Notes under the pieces: model-generated
What the model was told of the DNA's origin: nothing
The model's database searches: none
What the model saw: the letters and a program-made list of their open reading frames with translations, nothing else
Program-made: the position numbers and the translations under genes
Part shown: piece by piece, positions 54,533 to 64,000 of the stretch
Layout: each line of letters opens with the position of its first letter
Position numbering within the stretch: position 1 is the first letter of the stretch
Source of the DNA: [Bacteroides] pectinophilus
GTDB lineage: Bacteria > Bacillota > Clostridia > Lachnospirales > Lachnospiraceae
Direction: 5' to 3'
Length of the DNA stretch: 64,000 nt
Assembly: GCA_025146925.1 (NCBI GenBank)
Contig: CP102260.1
Coordinates: 2,698,501 to 2,762,500, forward strand

Positions 54533-55003
54533 ATGGCAGCATTATTTCGTAAGAGACTTATTCCCGACGAATGTATAAGGCTTGATAATGACACCATACT
54601 TTACCGCAGTGATAACATTATCGTAACACGCTGGAATACATTTCGTCCCAAATCCGCTTTTTCATGGGGGATTTCATGTTATGTCATCGACAAAGGCTAT
54701 AAAGTAAGCCGCTTTTTCAAAGAAGATAATTCACTCGCTTATATATATTGTGACATAATCGATACCATACACAGCACCGGTGACGATTCATATATATTCA
54801 CCGATCTTCTGGCGGACGTAATAATTGAGAATAACGGAATGGTTCGTGTCGTCGATATTGATGAGCTTGCTGATGCATATGACAGCTCAATCATATCACA
54901 TGAGCTTCTTTCCCTAGCCCTCCGCCGGCTTGATGCATTACTCAAGATAGTCTATGACGGCTCAATCAGCATCTATACAGATATAATAGACCGCTACATA
55001 TAA
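54533..55003 (+). CDS. DUF402 domain protein
   Basis: A 156-residue cytoplasmic protein. AALFRKRLIPDECIRL, then WNTFRPKSAFSWGISCYVID and the acidic metal-binding VVDIDELADAYD are features of the DUF402 family, which includes nucleotide phosphatases and the FomD group. GGAG precedes the ATG at 54533; the longer frame to 54470 has no such site. It is a monocistronic gene whose stop codon sits in the loop of its own terminator. Confidence 0.85.
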   Translation: MAALFRKRLIPDECIRLDNDTILYRSDNIIVTRWNTFRPKSAFSWGISCYVIDKGYKVSRFFKEDNSLAYIYCDIIDTIHSTGDDSYIFTDLLADVIIENNGMVRVVDIDELADAYDSSIISHELLSLALRRLDALLKIVYDGSISIYTDIIDRYI

Positions 55004-55019
55004 TGTTATGCAGCGGTCT
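54988..55019 (+). terminator. Terminator overlapping the DUF402 stop codon
   Basis: Stem AGACCGCT / AGCGGTCT followed by TTTGTCTTTTT. The TAA at 55001-55003 is in the loop. Confidence 0.85.
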
Positions 55020-55034
55020 TTGTCTTTTTATTAT

Positions 55035-55520
55035 TCATAGAGTAATCTCTATCTTTCTTCCCGTCCTCTGATACCTGTAGTAGCGCACTCCTGCAGCATC
55101 AAACATTCTCTTTGATGCAATAACCGATGCTGATGTGGCATACTTGTCATCGTCATATACTACTGTGGTAATTCCGGCCTGAATAATAGCTTTGGCACAC
55201 TCATTGCATGGAAACAGTGTTACATAAATCTTAGCATTCTCAAGGCTTCCACCTCTGTAATTAAGTATTGCATTAAGTTCACTGTGTGCTGTATATATAT
55301 ACTTATTATCCAGAGGGTCACCTTCACGGCACCACGGGAATTCATCATCGGAGCATCCTCTCGGCAGTCCGTTATATCCCATCGAAAGAATCTTGTTATC
55401 CTTGCTGACTATACATGCGCCGACCTGTGTATTGGGATCCTTGGAGCGCATGCCTGAAAGCATTGCCACTCCCATAAAATACTCATCCCATGATATATAA
55501 TCTTTTCTCTTATCACTCAT
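55035..55520 (-). CDS. comEB: Deoxycytidylate deaminase (ComEB type)
   Basis: A 161-residue zinc enzyme that deaminates dCMP to dUMP for dTTP synthesis. Zinc ligands come from THSELNAIL (histidine) and FPCNECAKAI (two cysteines); the catalytic glutamate is in HSELN. RSKDPNTQVGACIV and SMGYNGLPRGC are typical of dCMP deaminase. First of several genes on the minus strand that include rpiB and the phosphatase, as in B. subtilis, although that arrangement there uses other neighbours. Confidence 0.93.
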   Translation of the reverse strand: MSDKRKDYISWDEYFMGVAMLSGMRSKDPNTQVGACIVSKDNKILSMGYNGLPRGCSDDEFPWCREGDPLDNKYIYTAHSELNAILNYRGGSLENAKIYVTLFPCNECAKAIIQAGITTVVYDDDKYATSASVIASKRMFDAAGVRYYRYQRTGRKIEITL

Positions 55521-55562
55521 CGACTAATCCTCACTTCTGTGTAAAAGTCTTTGATTTTGAAT

Positions 55563-55991
55563 CTAGTCCTCGATCTTGGATATTCTTCTCACGTGCCTCT
55601 CATCATTGGAAAATGGAGTATCAAGGAAAGTATCTACAATCTTAAGGGCAAGTCCCGGGCCTGTAACTCTTGCTCCGAGGCAGAGTACATTGGCATTGTT
55701 ATGTTCCTTTGTTGCCTGTGCGCTGAAGCAGTCACCGCAGAGTGCTGCCCTTATACCCCTGACTTTGTTGGCTGCAATTGACATTCCTATGCCTGTTCCG
55801 CATATGAGAATTCCAAGCTGGCATTGGCCGTCTGTTATCTGCGCACATACTGCTTTTGCAAATTCAGGATAATCACATGATTCCCTGCTGTGGCATCCAA
55901 CATCCACGCACTCAATTCCTCTGCTCTTAAGGTGCTCAATCACCTCATTCTTCAATTCAAATCCACCGTGATCACATCCTATTGCTATCAT
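55563..55991 (-). CDS. rpiB: Ribose-5-phosphate isomerase B
   Basis: Interconverts ribulose 5-phosphate and ribose 5-phosphate (RpiB/LacAB family), 142 residues. IAIGCDHGGFELKNE, the active-site LGILICGTGIGMSIAANK and ALCGDCFSAQATKEHNNANV match the family, with the catalytic cysteine in CGTG. It lies between comEB and the tyrosine phosphatase. A role in sugar metabolism other than ribose cannot be excluded. Confidence 0.95.
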   Translation of the reverse strand: MIAIGCDHGGFELKNEVIEHLKSRGIECVDVGCHSRESCDYPEFAKAVCAQITDGQCQLGILICGTGIGMSIAANKVRGIRAALCGDCFSAQATKEHNNANVLCLGARVTGPGLALKIVDTFLDTPFSNDERHVRRISKIED

Positions 55992-56015
55992 CTTTTATCT
56001 TCCTCCAGTCTTAGT

Positions 56016-56465
56016 CTAGTTCATCTTCGCTGCTGCCCCGGTAACGAGTTCGTACAGCCCGTCAAAACATTTTTTGTATTCATCTATGCCTTTGCCGCAT
56101 GGGTCCATTACCTCATAATCCTCAGGTCTGCCCGCGTACTCGGCAAGAGTATATACATTTATTGCATTGTCAAATTCTGCATATATCTTGTTCTTCTGCG
56201 CATCAGACATAGTAAGAACAAGCGTATCGTTGCCAAAATCATCCGCTGATATCTGTGTAGCCGGATTATTAGGCATAATCATATCATGTGCGGCGCATAC
56301 CGCAACTGCCTTGGGATTGTACGGTTCATCAAACAGAACGACCATCCCCCTTGATGCCACAAGCAGTTTGTCATCATTCTTAACACTTGAAAATATAGTC
56401 GCTGCCATAGGACTTCTGCAGGTATTACCATTACATACAAAAATAACTTTATTGTATTTTTTCAC
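56016..56465 (-). CDS. Low-molecular-weight protein-tyrosine or arginine phosphatase
   Basis: A 149-residue phosphatase. The P-loop VCNGNTCRSPMAA (CX5R with Cys and Arg) is at the N-terminus, and the general acid loop is VMDPCG near residue 125. The position between sua5 and rpiB is that of B. subtilis YwlE, a protein-arginine phosphatase; that family has a Thr in the P-loop (CTGNTCRS), here Asn (CNGNTCRS), so substrate preference is uncertain. Confidence 0.92.
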   Translation of the reverse strand: MKKYNKVIFVCNGNTCRSPMAATIFSSVKNDDKLLVASRGMVVLFDEPYNPKAVAVCAAHDMIMPNNPATQISADDFGNDTLVLTMSDAQKNKIYAEFDNAINVYTLAEYAGRPEDYEVMDPCGKGIDEYKKCFDGLYELVTGAAAKMN

Positions 56466-56487
56466 TGTATTGCCTCTTATCCGTCCC

Positions 56488-57549
56488 TTATACTTCTATT
56501 ATACTATGCCCGGCTGCTTTAATAAGTCTGTTCATGACTGCCTGTCCGACATTGGAGTTGGCAAATGCCTCCGAATAGATATATTCGGCTCCTATATCGT
56601 CAAACTCCCTGAGAACAGCAAACAGGTTCTTTGCTACAGTTGCCTCATCAGCCCTGAGACCCAGACTTCTTACTTCCCCTTTTGTGTATCTGTAAATATT
56701 CTCGTCTGTAGTCATTATACCCACTTTTGCGCCATCTTCAAGTCTTTTTGACACAAGTTCATTAATTTTTTGTGCCACAGAGTCTTCATTGCCGCTTACT
56801 ATTGTAAGTTCTGCCTTAGGTGCGTAATGTCTGTACTTCATTCCCGGAGCCTTTGGTGCAATGTCGGATGCCAGTATATTGCCGGCTTCCACTGCCTTGT
56901 CTATCTCAACCCTGCCGAGTACCTTTCTTAACATCTCAAGTGTAATATAGCCCGGCCTCAGCACTGTAGGTACTTCCTCACTAAGATCTACTATGGTTGA
57001 TTCTATGCCTATATCAACTGTATCATCAGCTATTATCATATCAACCTTTCCGTTAAGGTCTTCTATGACATACTTTGCCTTTGTGGGACTCGGACGTCCT
57101 GAGGTATTGGCACTCGGTGCCGCGACATACACTCCCGATTCCCTGATCATCCTTGCTGCCACAGGATGCCTTGGCATTCTGATAGCAACTGTATCAAGAC
57201 CGCCTGTTGTTTCTCCCGGCACACATTCCTTCTTCTTAAGTATTATAGTTATTGGTCCGGGCATGAATGCATCAGCAAGCTTCAATGCAGTTTCAGGTAC
57301 TTCTTCTGCAAGCTTATACAAATCGTTCCTGTCTGCTATATGCACTATAAGCGGATTATCTGATGGTCTTCCCTTGGCTGCATATATTTTTCTTGATGCG
57401 TCTTTGTTAAGTGCATCTCCGCCAAGTCCGTATACCGTCTCCGTCGGAAAAGCAACAAGTCCTCCGCTTCTTAATATCTTTGATGCTTTCTCATATATAA
57501 GTGCATCTTCACTCTCATTGCCTGTTATCTGTTCAATAATTGTGTCCAT
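56488..57549 (-). CDS. L-threonylcarbamoyladenylate synthase (Sua5 type)
   Basis: First step of t6A tRNA modification, 353 residues. The YrdC domain (KILRSGGLVAFPTETVYGLG, PSDNPLIVHI, RMPRHPVAARMI, and APSANTSGRPSPT) is followed by a linker and the C-terminal Sua5 domain of about 130 residues (APGMKYRHYAPKAELTIV). B. subtilis YwlC/Sua5 is the closest named relative. Encoded just after cwlD on the minus strand. Confidence 0.95.
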   Translation of the reverse strand: MDTIIEQITGNESEDALIYEKASKILRSGGLVAFPTETVYGLGGDALNKDASRKIYAAKGRPSDNPLIVHIADRNDLYKLAEEVPETALKLADAFMPGPITIILKKKECVPGETTGGLDTVAIRMPRHPVAARMIRESGVYVAAPSANTSGRPSPTKAKYVIEDLNGKVDMIIADDTVDIGIESTIVDLSEEVPTVLRPGYITLEMLRKVLGRVEIDKAVEAGNILASDIAPKAPGMKYRHYAPKAELTIVSGNEDSVAQKINELVSKRLEDGAKVGIMTTDENIYRYTKGEVRSLGLRADEATVAKNLFAVLREFDDIGAEYIYSEAFANSNVGQAVMNRLIKAAGHSIIEV

Positions 57550-57555
57550 CTGTAT

Positions 57556-58272
57556 CTATTCACTATCCTTTTTATAATAATTTTCAATTCCTTCAAATAC
57601 CGCCTGCGCAATATTATGACGGTATTCCTGCGTATCAATCAGTGCAGCTTCCTCACCGTTTGACAAAAAGCCGCATTCCGCAATGACTGTCGGAAGCTTC
57701 GTATTAAGAAGCATGTAATATGAATCGTTCGACTTCTCAATTCTCTTATTATCAGGGTTCAGATTGTCTCTGAAAGACTCCTGTATACATTGTGCAAGCT
57801 TTTTCCCATCCTGAGAATGCTTGTAATAGAATACCTGTGCGCCATTCACCTTAGGGTCAGTAAAGCTGTTAAGATGAATACTGACAACAACATCCGCACT
57901 GCTTTCATTAATTATCCTGCACCGCTCTTTCATGTCAGCAATCTTTCTATTCCTGTCCTTTTCAGTATACAGCCCGTCTTCATCCTTCCTTGTAAGGATT
58001 ACTTCATATCCGGCATCTTCAAGAATTGTCTTAAGCTCTAATGTAATTGAAAGATTGAGATTCTTCTCAAGGCTTCCCGTAACCGAAATCTTACCCGAAT
58101 CACTGCCTCCGTGTCCGGCATCAAGCACCACAACTCTCTTTTTGTCTGTAGATGACGCAAGCGGCAGGATTCTTACTGCCGTAATATATACCGCGGCAAT
58201 AAGCAATACCGCCATCGCCGTTCTGATATTGAGATTGACCTTCTTAAGACGTTCAAAATTAATGTGCTTCAT
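57556..58272 (-). CDS. cwlD: N-acetylmuramoyl-L-alanine amidase (CwlD type)
   Basis: A zinc amidase of 238 residues that removes peptide from spore cortex muramic acid. A single N-terminal membrane helix (AMAVLLIAAVYITAVRIL) anchors it. Amidase_3 motifs: VVVLDAGHGGSDSG (His), LEKNLNLSITLE (Glu), VVVSIHLNSF (His) and VIAECGFLSN (Glu). Membrane anchor plus short size resemble CwlD, which prepares cortex for germination. It lies 6 bases before sua5. Confidence 0.92.
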   Translation of the reverse strand: MKHINFERLKKVNLNIRTAMAVLLIAAVYITAVRILPLASSTDKKRVVVLDAGHGGSDSGKISVTGSLEKNLNLSITLELKTILEDAGYEVILTRKDEDGLYTEKDRNRKIADMKERCRIINESSADVVVSIHLNSFTDPKVNGAQVFYYKHSQDGKKLAQCIQESFRDNLNPDNKRIEKSNDSYYMLLNTKLPTVIAECGFLSNGEEAALIDTQEYRHNIAQAVFEGIENYYKKDSE

Positions 58273-58349
58273 ATGCTGTTCCGGAACATTTACTCACATA
58301 TATTATATTATCAGCACATACCTAATATTACACCGGTTTATCACTATGA

Positions 58350-60047
58350 TTACCCGGCAGTATATCTGCTTATGACACTCCATACGGAATTCTTCTCAAG
58401 TCCAAGCTTCCAGGCGCCTACACCCGCAAGTCCGTAATTATCCATAACCTTAAGCTTTTCTTCTATTGAGCGGTCTTCTTCTACCCATATCTTTACTGTC
58501 TCACCATTTTTCTCATATGAACCGAAATACTGGCATACTGTATCATCCCATATAGCCGGAGCCCCATTTTTACTCAGGTCATCTATCGCCGTCTGCATAC
58601 CTACGGCACGGCTTGTTGTGGTTCCGTCCTTAATTGTCCATATTCTTGTATAAAATGGCACTGCGTTAACAAGCTTATCTGCAGGCACAGACTTAAGTGC
58701 CTTTTTTATTCCGTCCTCCACGAATCCTATGGACGCTACAGAACCGCTCTCTGAGCCTGCATAATGTTCATCATATCCCATAAGTATTACATAATCCGCA
58801 TATATGCCCTGCTCTTCCATATCGTAATGTGAATTATATGCTTCTGCTTTGTAATTGTCTATTGAAAGAACAATATTTTTTCTTCTGCACTCTACCGAAA
58901 GTTCTCTTATAAATTGCAGATAATCGTCACCACTGTCTTTTGTCACCCGCTCAAAATCAATATTTATTCCGTCATATCCATATCTTGCCGCATCACCTGT
59001 CAGCTTGTCAATCATATTGTGTCTTGCCTGTTCAGACGATAACAGCTTCTTGCTGTTCACACTGTTCTCAAAATCACTTACAAGCGGCCATACCTCTATT
59101 CCTCTTGCATGCATGGCTTTCACAAAATCCGCTGATGAATAATCCGAAAGACTTCCATCCTCTGATGTTACAGCATACCATGTAGGGGAGATTGTATTGA
59201 TTCCCGATGTATTGGCAATAAGATTGTCTATATTGGAATTCCCGGCTTTTCCACCAATCTGAAACCACACAAGTGATATCTTGTGTTCCTTCTTAATAGA
59301 AGAAATCTCATGCGTATAATTACTCTGTCTTGTCTTTGTTGTGCCATCATCAAGGTCTTTGGCAGGTACATAGCCTACTACGCCTGACGGTGTCTGCACC
59401 TCTGCCCATTCATCAACTGCCTTCCTGTATACAAGCTCTGTACCCTTATCAAGTTCTTCAAGAATCTTGCTCTTGACCCCTCCGCGGTACCTTACCTTTA
59501 TTTTCTTTTTGGCTGTTGCATATGTATTGGTATAATCATCATTTTCAATAACCACTCTTGCAGGTGAATCATAAAAATTATAATCCATATCTGAACATGA
59601 CTTAACGTAGTCAATGCTAAGATATCTTGTATCATTCTCCCGAATCATTACGGGTACATCAAAAGAATGCTGTCCGCCCTCATCGTCATAATTGATATTC
59701 TCTCCGGGCTTTATTGTAATCACGCAATTACCATCGGCATAAAGTATATTACCCGATGCATCATCAAGATAAAGTCTTTTGTTCAGCTCATCCTGTACAA
59801 AATTCTGCGGAAGATATACCCTGCCATCCTTAACAATTCCGGCACAGTCTGCCTTCTGACCGTTAAGCATAATAATCACAGAAGAATCTTCACCTGTTGT
59901 TCCAAAGTATGCGCTAAGCGGCATCTTTGCCGATGTAGGAGCCTTCCTGTATATAATCAGTCCTGCCACGACCGCGACAGCTGCAATTACAACAACTGCC
60001 AGGACTATTCCCGCTCCGCTTTTTTTTCTCATCTTTTGCCTTGCCAT
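58350..60047 (-). CDS. GH18 family protein with SH3 domain (spore-cortex or wall hydrolase type)
   Basis: A 565-residue exported protein. An N-terminal transmembrane helix (AGIVLAVVVIAAVAVVAGLI) is followed by a region like the copper-amine-oxidase N-terminal domain (VIIMLNGQKADCAG; RVYLPQNFV), then a bacterial SH3 domain at about 180-240 (KKKIKVRYRGGVKSKI; GVVGYVPAKDL), then the GH18 barrel. The catalytic motif is YDGINIDFERV (DxxxDxE) and ILMGYDEHY follows. GH18 proteins of this sort include spore-peptidoglycan hydrolases and chitinases; neighbouring cwlD favours spore or wall peptidoglycan. A TTGTAT-17-TAAAAT promoter lies upstream. Confidence 0.9.
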   Translation of the reverse strand: MARQKMRKKSGAGIVLAVVVIAAVAVVAGLIIYRKAPTSAKMPLSAYFGTTGEDSSVIIMLNGQKADCAGIVKDGRVYLPQNFVQDELNKRLYLDDASGNILYADGNCVITIKPGENINYDDEGGQHSFDVPVMIRENDTRYLSIDYVKSCSDMDYNFYDSPARVVIENDDYTNTYATAKKKIKVRYRGGVKSKILEELDKGTELVYRKAVDEWAEVQTPSGVVGYVPAKDLDDGTTKTRQSNYTHEISSIKKEHKISLVWFQIGGKAGNSNIDNLIANTSGINTISPTWYAVTSEDGSLSDYSSADFVKAMHARGIEVWPLVSDFENSVNSKKLLSSEQARHNMIDKLTGDAARYGYDGINIDFERVTKDSGDDYLQFIRELSVECRRKNIVLSIDNYKAEAYNSHYDMEEQGIYADYVILMGYDEHYAGSESGSVASIGFVEDGIKKALKSVPADKLVNAVPFYTRIWTIKDGTTTSRAVGMQTAIDDLSKNGAPAIWDDTVCQYFGSYEKNGETVKIWVEEDRSIEEKLKVMDNYGLAGVGAWKLGLEKNSVWSVISRYTAG

Positions 60048-60090
60048 ATATGATAATCCCCATTCTTCAGTTTAATCTTAAAACAAAATC

Positions 60091-60120
60091 AATTTTATCA
60101 CTAATATGCCATGTATACAA
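60091..60120 (-). promoter_or_regulatory. Putative promoter of the GH18 gene
   Basis: TTGTAT and TAAAAT on the minus strand with a 17-base spacer, about 45 bases before the ATG; exact edges are approximate. Confidence 0.5.
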
Positions 60121-60123
60121 GTA

Positions 60124-60172
60124 AAAGCTCCTTCCGGGCTTACAATACCATCTGACACCGGACAGGAGCTTT
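60124..60172. terminator. Terminator of the small ORF gene
   Basis: Stem AAAGCTCCT..CCGG / CCGG..AGGAGCTTT with a T-rich 3' flank on the minus strand, 50 bases after the ORF at 60221. Confidence 0.7.
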
Positions 60173-60220
60173 ATACAGCATCCGCATAAAGGGGTTCTTA
60201 CGGAGCCTTATCATATAACA

Positions 60221-60418
60221 TTATTCGTCTCTTATAATATCATAATTAACCTGCACAAGGACTCCATAATCATTAACCACAAAATCTCTCATGCATGATT
60301 CATTATCATCTATTGTTTTTTCGTTCACCTCCCCTGCATTGAATATACTTTTCCCCTGAAAGGTCACTCTAATACTGCTGTTAAGCAGACATTGAACTTC
60401 ATCCCGGAAATTGCCCAT
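60221..60418 (-). CDS. Small hypothetical protein
   Basis: A 65-residue ORF: GNFRDEVQCLLNSSIRVTFQ and FVVNDYGVLVQVNYDIIRDE. GAGGAAAAGGA stands just before the ATG, and a terminator follows, so it is probably a real gene. No signal peptide, membrane helix or known domain. The content (DGxVQ-type strands) looks like a small beta protein. Function unknown. Confidence 0.55.
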   Translation of the reverse strand: MGNFRDEVQCLLNSSIRVTFQGKSIFNAGEVNEKTIDDNESCMRDFVVNDYGVLVQVNYDIIRDE

Positions 60419-61035
60419 TCCTTTTCCTCATTTTTATTTTATTCTGCTTAAGTCAGAACAATTTGTATTTTCTAACATAACAGCTCTCTGCCATGTCCTC
60501 CTCTGTCTTTATTATTCTCCTGTTAATTCATACACGTATGCAGCAGCTTGCAGCTGTATATTCAGGTAATTTACATATTGTCCCCACTTTTTGCATAAGA
60601 CAGCCTGGGTTACTCATTCTGGTATATTGTTATAATTCTGGAAATTCTAAAGATACTTACTGGTTATTGCAACATTCTAAGTTCAAGTAAAAGAATATGT
60701 GTAATAAAATATGAACTGGTCTGTGATACCATATCATAGATAGAATGTCTTAGAAAATATAGATTACTGATGATGTGTAATGTACTATCCCCACCAAAAA
60801 AGATGCTTTGTAATGTCAAGCGGTTACACCACTGATACTTATCCCTCTCTTACATATTAATCCCCCCTCTTATATGATGCCCCAGTCACCATCTGTGCTT
60901 ACATTTTACATCATATAATTATTAATATCAACCATTGTTTACTATATACCCATAATGTGAGTATTTGAAATATATTTTTATAAATTTTATTCTCAAATCT
61001 GTCATATGGAAATAATTAAATTTTAGTATAATTCC
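60419..61035. other. A/T-rich intergenic region without a recognisable gene
   Basis: About 600 bases between the small ORF and the mecA promoter. A 65-codon plus-strand frame (60493-60690) lacks a ribosome binding site and normal composition. I see no tRNA, terminator or repeat. Codon-free stretches with TATAAT-like boxes exist but cannot be assigned. Confidence 0.5.
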
Positions 61036-61063
61036 TTTACATATCAGTCTTTAATGGTATACT
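61036..61063 (+). promoter_or_regulatory. Promoter of mecA
   Basis: TTTACA (61036-61041) and TATACT (61058-61063) with a 16-base spacer and a TGG extended -10, about 80 bases before the start at 61145. Confidence 0.55.
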
Positions 61064-61144
61064 ATATTTACACAAATGCACATAAAAATATGTGGTTTTG
61101 TGACGGATATTAATAAGTATAATCAGAATGGAAGTGATGCAGTA

Positions 61145-62083
61145 ATGAAGATAGAAAAACTAAGTGAAAAACAGATCAGATGCATTCTTGACAAAGCCGA
61201 CCTTGCTGACAGGCACCTTAAGCTTAGTGAACTTGCATATGGTACAGAGAAAGCAAAAGAACTTTTTCGTGATATGATGCGCCAGGCATCTTACGAATTT
61301 GGTTTTGATGCCGAGAACATGCCACTTATGATTGAGGCAATTCCTGTTTCTTCTGAATGCATCGTTCTTGTAATAACTAAGGTTGACGATCCTGAGGAGC
61401 TTGATACACGTTTTTCACGATTTACGCCTGATGAGGAATATGACCCGGATGATTTTGGTGATGACATTGAAGATATCGGTGACATGAGTGATGACATGTC
61501 GGATGACTATGCGGATTATAGTGTCCCTGACAATGCTGATGACAATAATGGTGCTGATGACGTGATAAGTCTTTTTAACAAAGTAAGAGAGTATCTTAAC
61601 AAGAATGTTGTACCGGTAGATTCAGATGCAGAAGGCTCTTCGTCTTTTGTACCGTTTAACCAGTCGCTTAAAGGCACCTCGGATTCTAAGAATGACATTA
61701 CAGGTACAGTCAGCCATTTTCAGACAGGCTCCGGTCCTGCAGACAGTTCTGCCGGATTTTCCCATAGAGACAATCCGGGGCAGCCTGTGCAGCTTAACAG
61801 GATATTTTCATTTGATTCACTTGATACCATATGTGAAGCCGCAGGAATAATTGCCGGAATATACGATGACAGAAGCACTCTCTATAAGGATCCTTCCTCA
61901 GGAAGATATTATCTGTTTATAGAGCGTACAAAATGTTCTCCTACAGACTTTAACAAAGTCTGCAATATACTTACGGAATTCGGCAGGCGTGAACATCCCG
62001 GTTATGCAAGCAGTAATTTCTTTGCAGAGCATTATGAGCTTCTCATAAAAGATAACGCAATCCGGAAGCTGGCTACAATCTAG
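61145..62083 (+). CDS. mecA: MecA-family adaptor protein
   Basis: An adaptor that delivers substrates such as ComK to ClpCP and controls competence, sporulation and motility. 312 residues, about 90 longer than B. subtilis MecA. The N-terminal domain is typical (KIEKLSEKQIRCILDKADLA; MRQASYEFGF; LDTRFSRFTP). The middle is a long acidic linker (DDFGDDIEDIGDMSDDMSDD) and a Ser/Gly-rich stretch, and the C-terminal domain is present (FSFDSLDTICEAAGIIAG; FNKVCNILTEFGR). The ATG at 61145 has a weak GGAAG upstream; a longer frame from 61076 would start before or at the transcript start. Confidence 0.9.
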   Translation: MKIEKLSEKQIRCILDKADLADRHLKLSELAYGTEKAKELFRDMMRQASYEFGFDAENMPLMIEAIPVSSECIVLVITKVDDPEELDTRFSRFTPDEEYDPDDFGDDIEDIGDMSDDMSDDYADYSVPDNADDNNGADDVISLFNKVREYLNKNVVPVDSDAEGSSSFVPFNQSLKGTSDSKNDITGTVSHFQTGSGPADSSAGFSHRDNPGQPVQLNRIFSFDSLDTICEAAGIIAGIYDDRSTLYKDPSSGRYYLFIERTKCSPTDFNKVCNILTEFGRREHPGYASSNFFAEHYELLIKDNAIRKLATI

Positions 62084-62093
62084 CAGCTTCCGG
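62062..62093 (+). terminator. Terminator overlapping the mecA 3' end
   Basis: Stem CCGGAAGCT..GCTA / TAGCAGCTTCCGG followed by ATTTTATTTTT. The stem begins inside the coding region and the TAG stop is in its 3' arm. Confidence 0.85.
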
Positions 62094-62118
62094 ATTTTAT
62101 TTTTATTATATAACAAAA

Positions 62119-62144
62119 AACTCACAAGCTGTATCTTGTGAGTT
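62119..62144 (-). terminator. Terminator of the rRNA/tRNA operon
   Basis: Stem AACTCACAAG / CTTGTGAGTT with T-run following on the minus strand, just after tRNA-Cys. Confidence 0.85.
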
Positions 62145-62148
62145 CTTA

Positions 62149-62219
62149 AGGTGACAGACGGATTTGAACCGCCGATCAGGGAGTTGCAGTCCCACGCCTT
62201 ACCACTTGGCTATGTCACC
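62149..62219 (-). tRNA. tRNA-Cys (GCA)
   Basis: A cloverleaf on the minus strand: acceptor GGTGACA / TGTCACC, D arm GCCAAGTGGTAAGGC, anticodon loop CTGCAAC with anticodon GCA, T arm with TTCAAAT, and discriminator U, the usual base for tRNA-Cys. 71 nt, no encoded CCA. It follows tRNA-Asn. Confidence 0.95.
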
Positions 62220-62282
62220 ATGTTATATTACATTATATACATAATTTAGGAAATTATGCAACACAAATCTCAAATAATTAAG

Positions 62283-62354
62283 CTCCCCGAGTAGGGCTCG
62301 AACCTACAACATCACGGTTAACAGCCGTGCGCTCTACCATTGAGCTATCGAGGA
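62283..62354 (-). tRNA. tRNA-Asn (GTT)
   Basis: A cloverleaf on the minus strand: acceptor TCCTCGA / TCGGGGA with G discriminator, D arm GCTCAATGGTAGAGC, anticodon loop CTGTTAA with anticodon GTT, T arm GTAGG-TTCGAGC-CCTAC. 72 nt, no encoded CCA. About 130 bases after the 23S 3' end. Confidence 0.96.
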
Positions 62355-62485
62355 ATATGCGCTGCAATGCCACGCACTACTTACTGAAAGGTTTTGACCC
62401 TTCAAAACTGCACATTAAATTATCTTTTACATCCCTTACCTTCGGATAACTCCTCAGGCACTCTCTTTCTATCCGTTTCTTTCTT

Positions 62486-64000
<1,515 letters not shown>

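Noticed and set aside
60493..60690. 65-codon plus-strand frame in the A/T-rich gap
   Set aside because: No Shine-Dalgarno sequence, unusual composition, and no similarity I recognise.
62355..62485. Possible 5S rRNA between 23S and tRNA-Asn
   Set aside because: The span is the right size, but no 5S conserved blocks (GAACAC, CCGAAC) are present and it reads as spacer with a short hairpin.

Overview
The window looks like chromosomal DNA of an anaerobic, motile, spore-forming Firmicute of class Clostridia, most likely family Lachnospiraceae (inference from gene content and order; no database search was possible). Supporting signs are sporulation genes (spoIIID, a sipL-like gene, cwlD), a flagellar rod operon, pyruvate formate-lyase with a clostridial ferredoxin, a Rex-type operator, a SAM-I riboswitch before metK, and B. 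subtilis-like gene orders (mbl-flgF-flgG; gdpP-rplI-dnaB; rpsF-ssb-rpsR; sua5-LMW phosphatase-rpiB next to atp). No phage, insertion sequence, integrase, toxin-antitoxin pair or CRISPR array is visible.

Layout. 1-4650 (minus): mbl, flgF, flgG, flgJ and a recD2 helicase that runs off the left edge. 4816-6510: metK with terminator, SAM-I riboswitch and promoter. 6556-8123 (plus): an HD-GYP protein and spoIIID. 8157-9230: a DUF1858 protein and pflA. 9271-14563: a sugar-acid locus, with gntP permease, an HPr/Crh-like protein and an IlvD/Edd dehydratase diverging from a FadR-type GntR regulator and an SDR oxidoreductase; two matching inverted repeats lie between. 14597-17508: pflB with a Rex box, and a ferredoxin. 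17583-23159: dnaB, rplI, gdpP, a candidate structured RNA, then rpsR, ssb, rpsF.

23189-27809 (minus) is an unusual operon: nucleotidyltransferase, a Wzz-like membrane protein with a ~490-residue Ala/Glu/Lys-rich cytoplasmic tail, a BY-kinase relative without its P-loop lysine, a sirtuin and a DUF951 protein. 27944-35899 holds a lipoprotein, a GGDEF protein, a lipoprotein trigger-factor relative, ApbE, a glycosyltransferase, a protein of unknown function with an exact-spacing sigma-28 promoter, and an acidic membrane protein. 35946-46043 holds sipL, a PrcB-domain lipoprotein, galE, a large membrane protein, a class A PBP and an 845-residue surface protein. 46068-54359 holds a YwmB-like gene and the complete F-type ATP synthase operon, with two different b subunits and a c subunit carrying the sodium-binding pattern. 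54415-60418 holds a DUF402 protein, comEB, rpiB, a tyrosine phosphatase, sua5, cwlD, a GH18/SH3 protein and a small ORF. 60419-61035 has no recognisable gene. 61036-62093 is mecA. 62119-64000 is the end of an rRNA operon (23S 3' half, tRNA-Asn, tRNA-Cys) with no 5S gene after the 23S.

The main unexplained items are the Wzz-tail/pseudokinase/sirtuin operon, the sigma-28-driven protein at 34260, the three-stem RNA at 21633-21727, and recurrent leader designs in which a hairpin or terminator abuts or contains the Shine-Dalgarno sequence.
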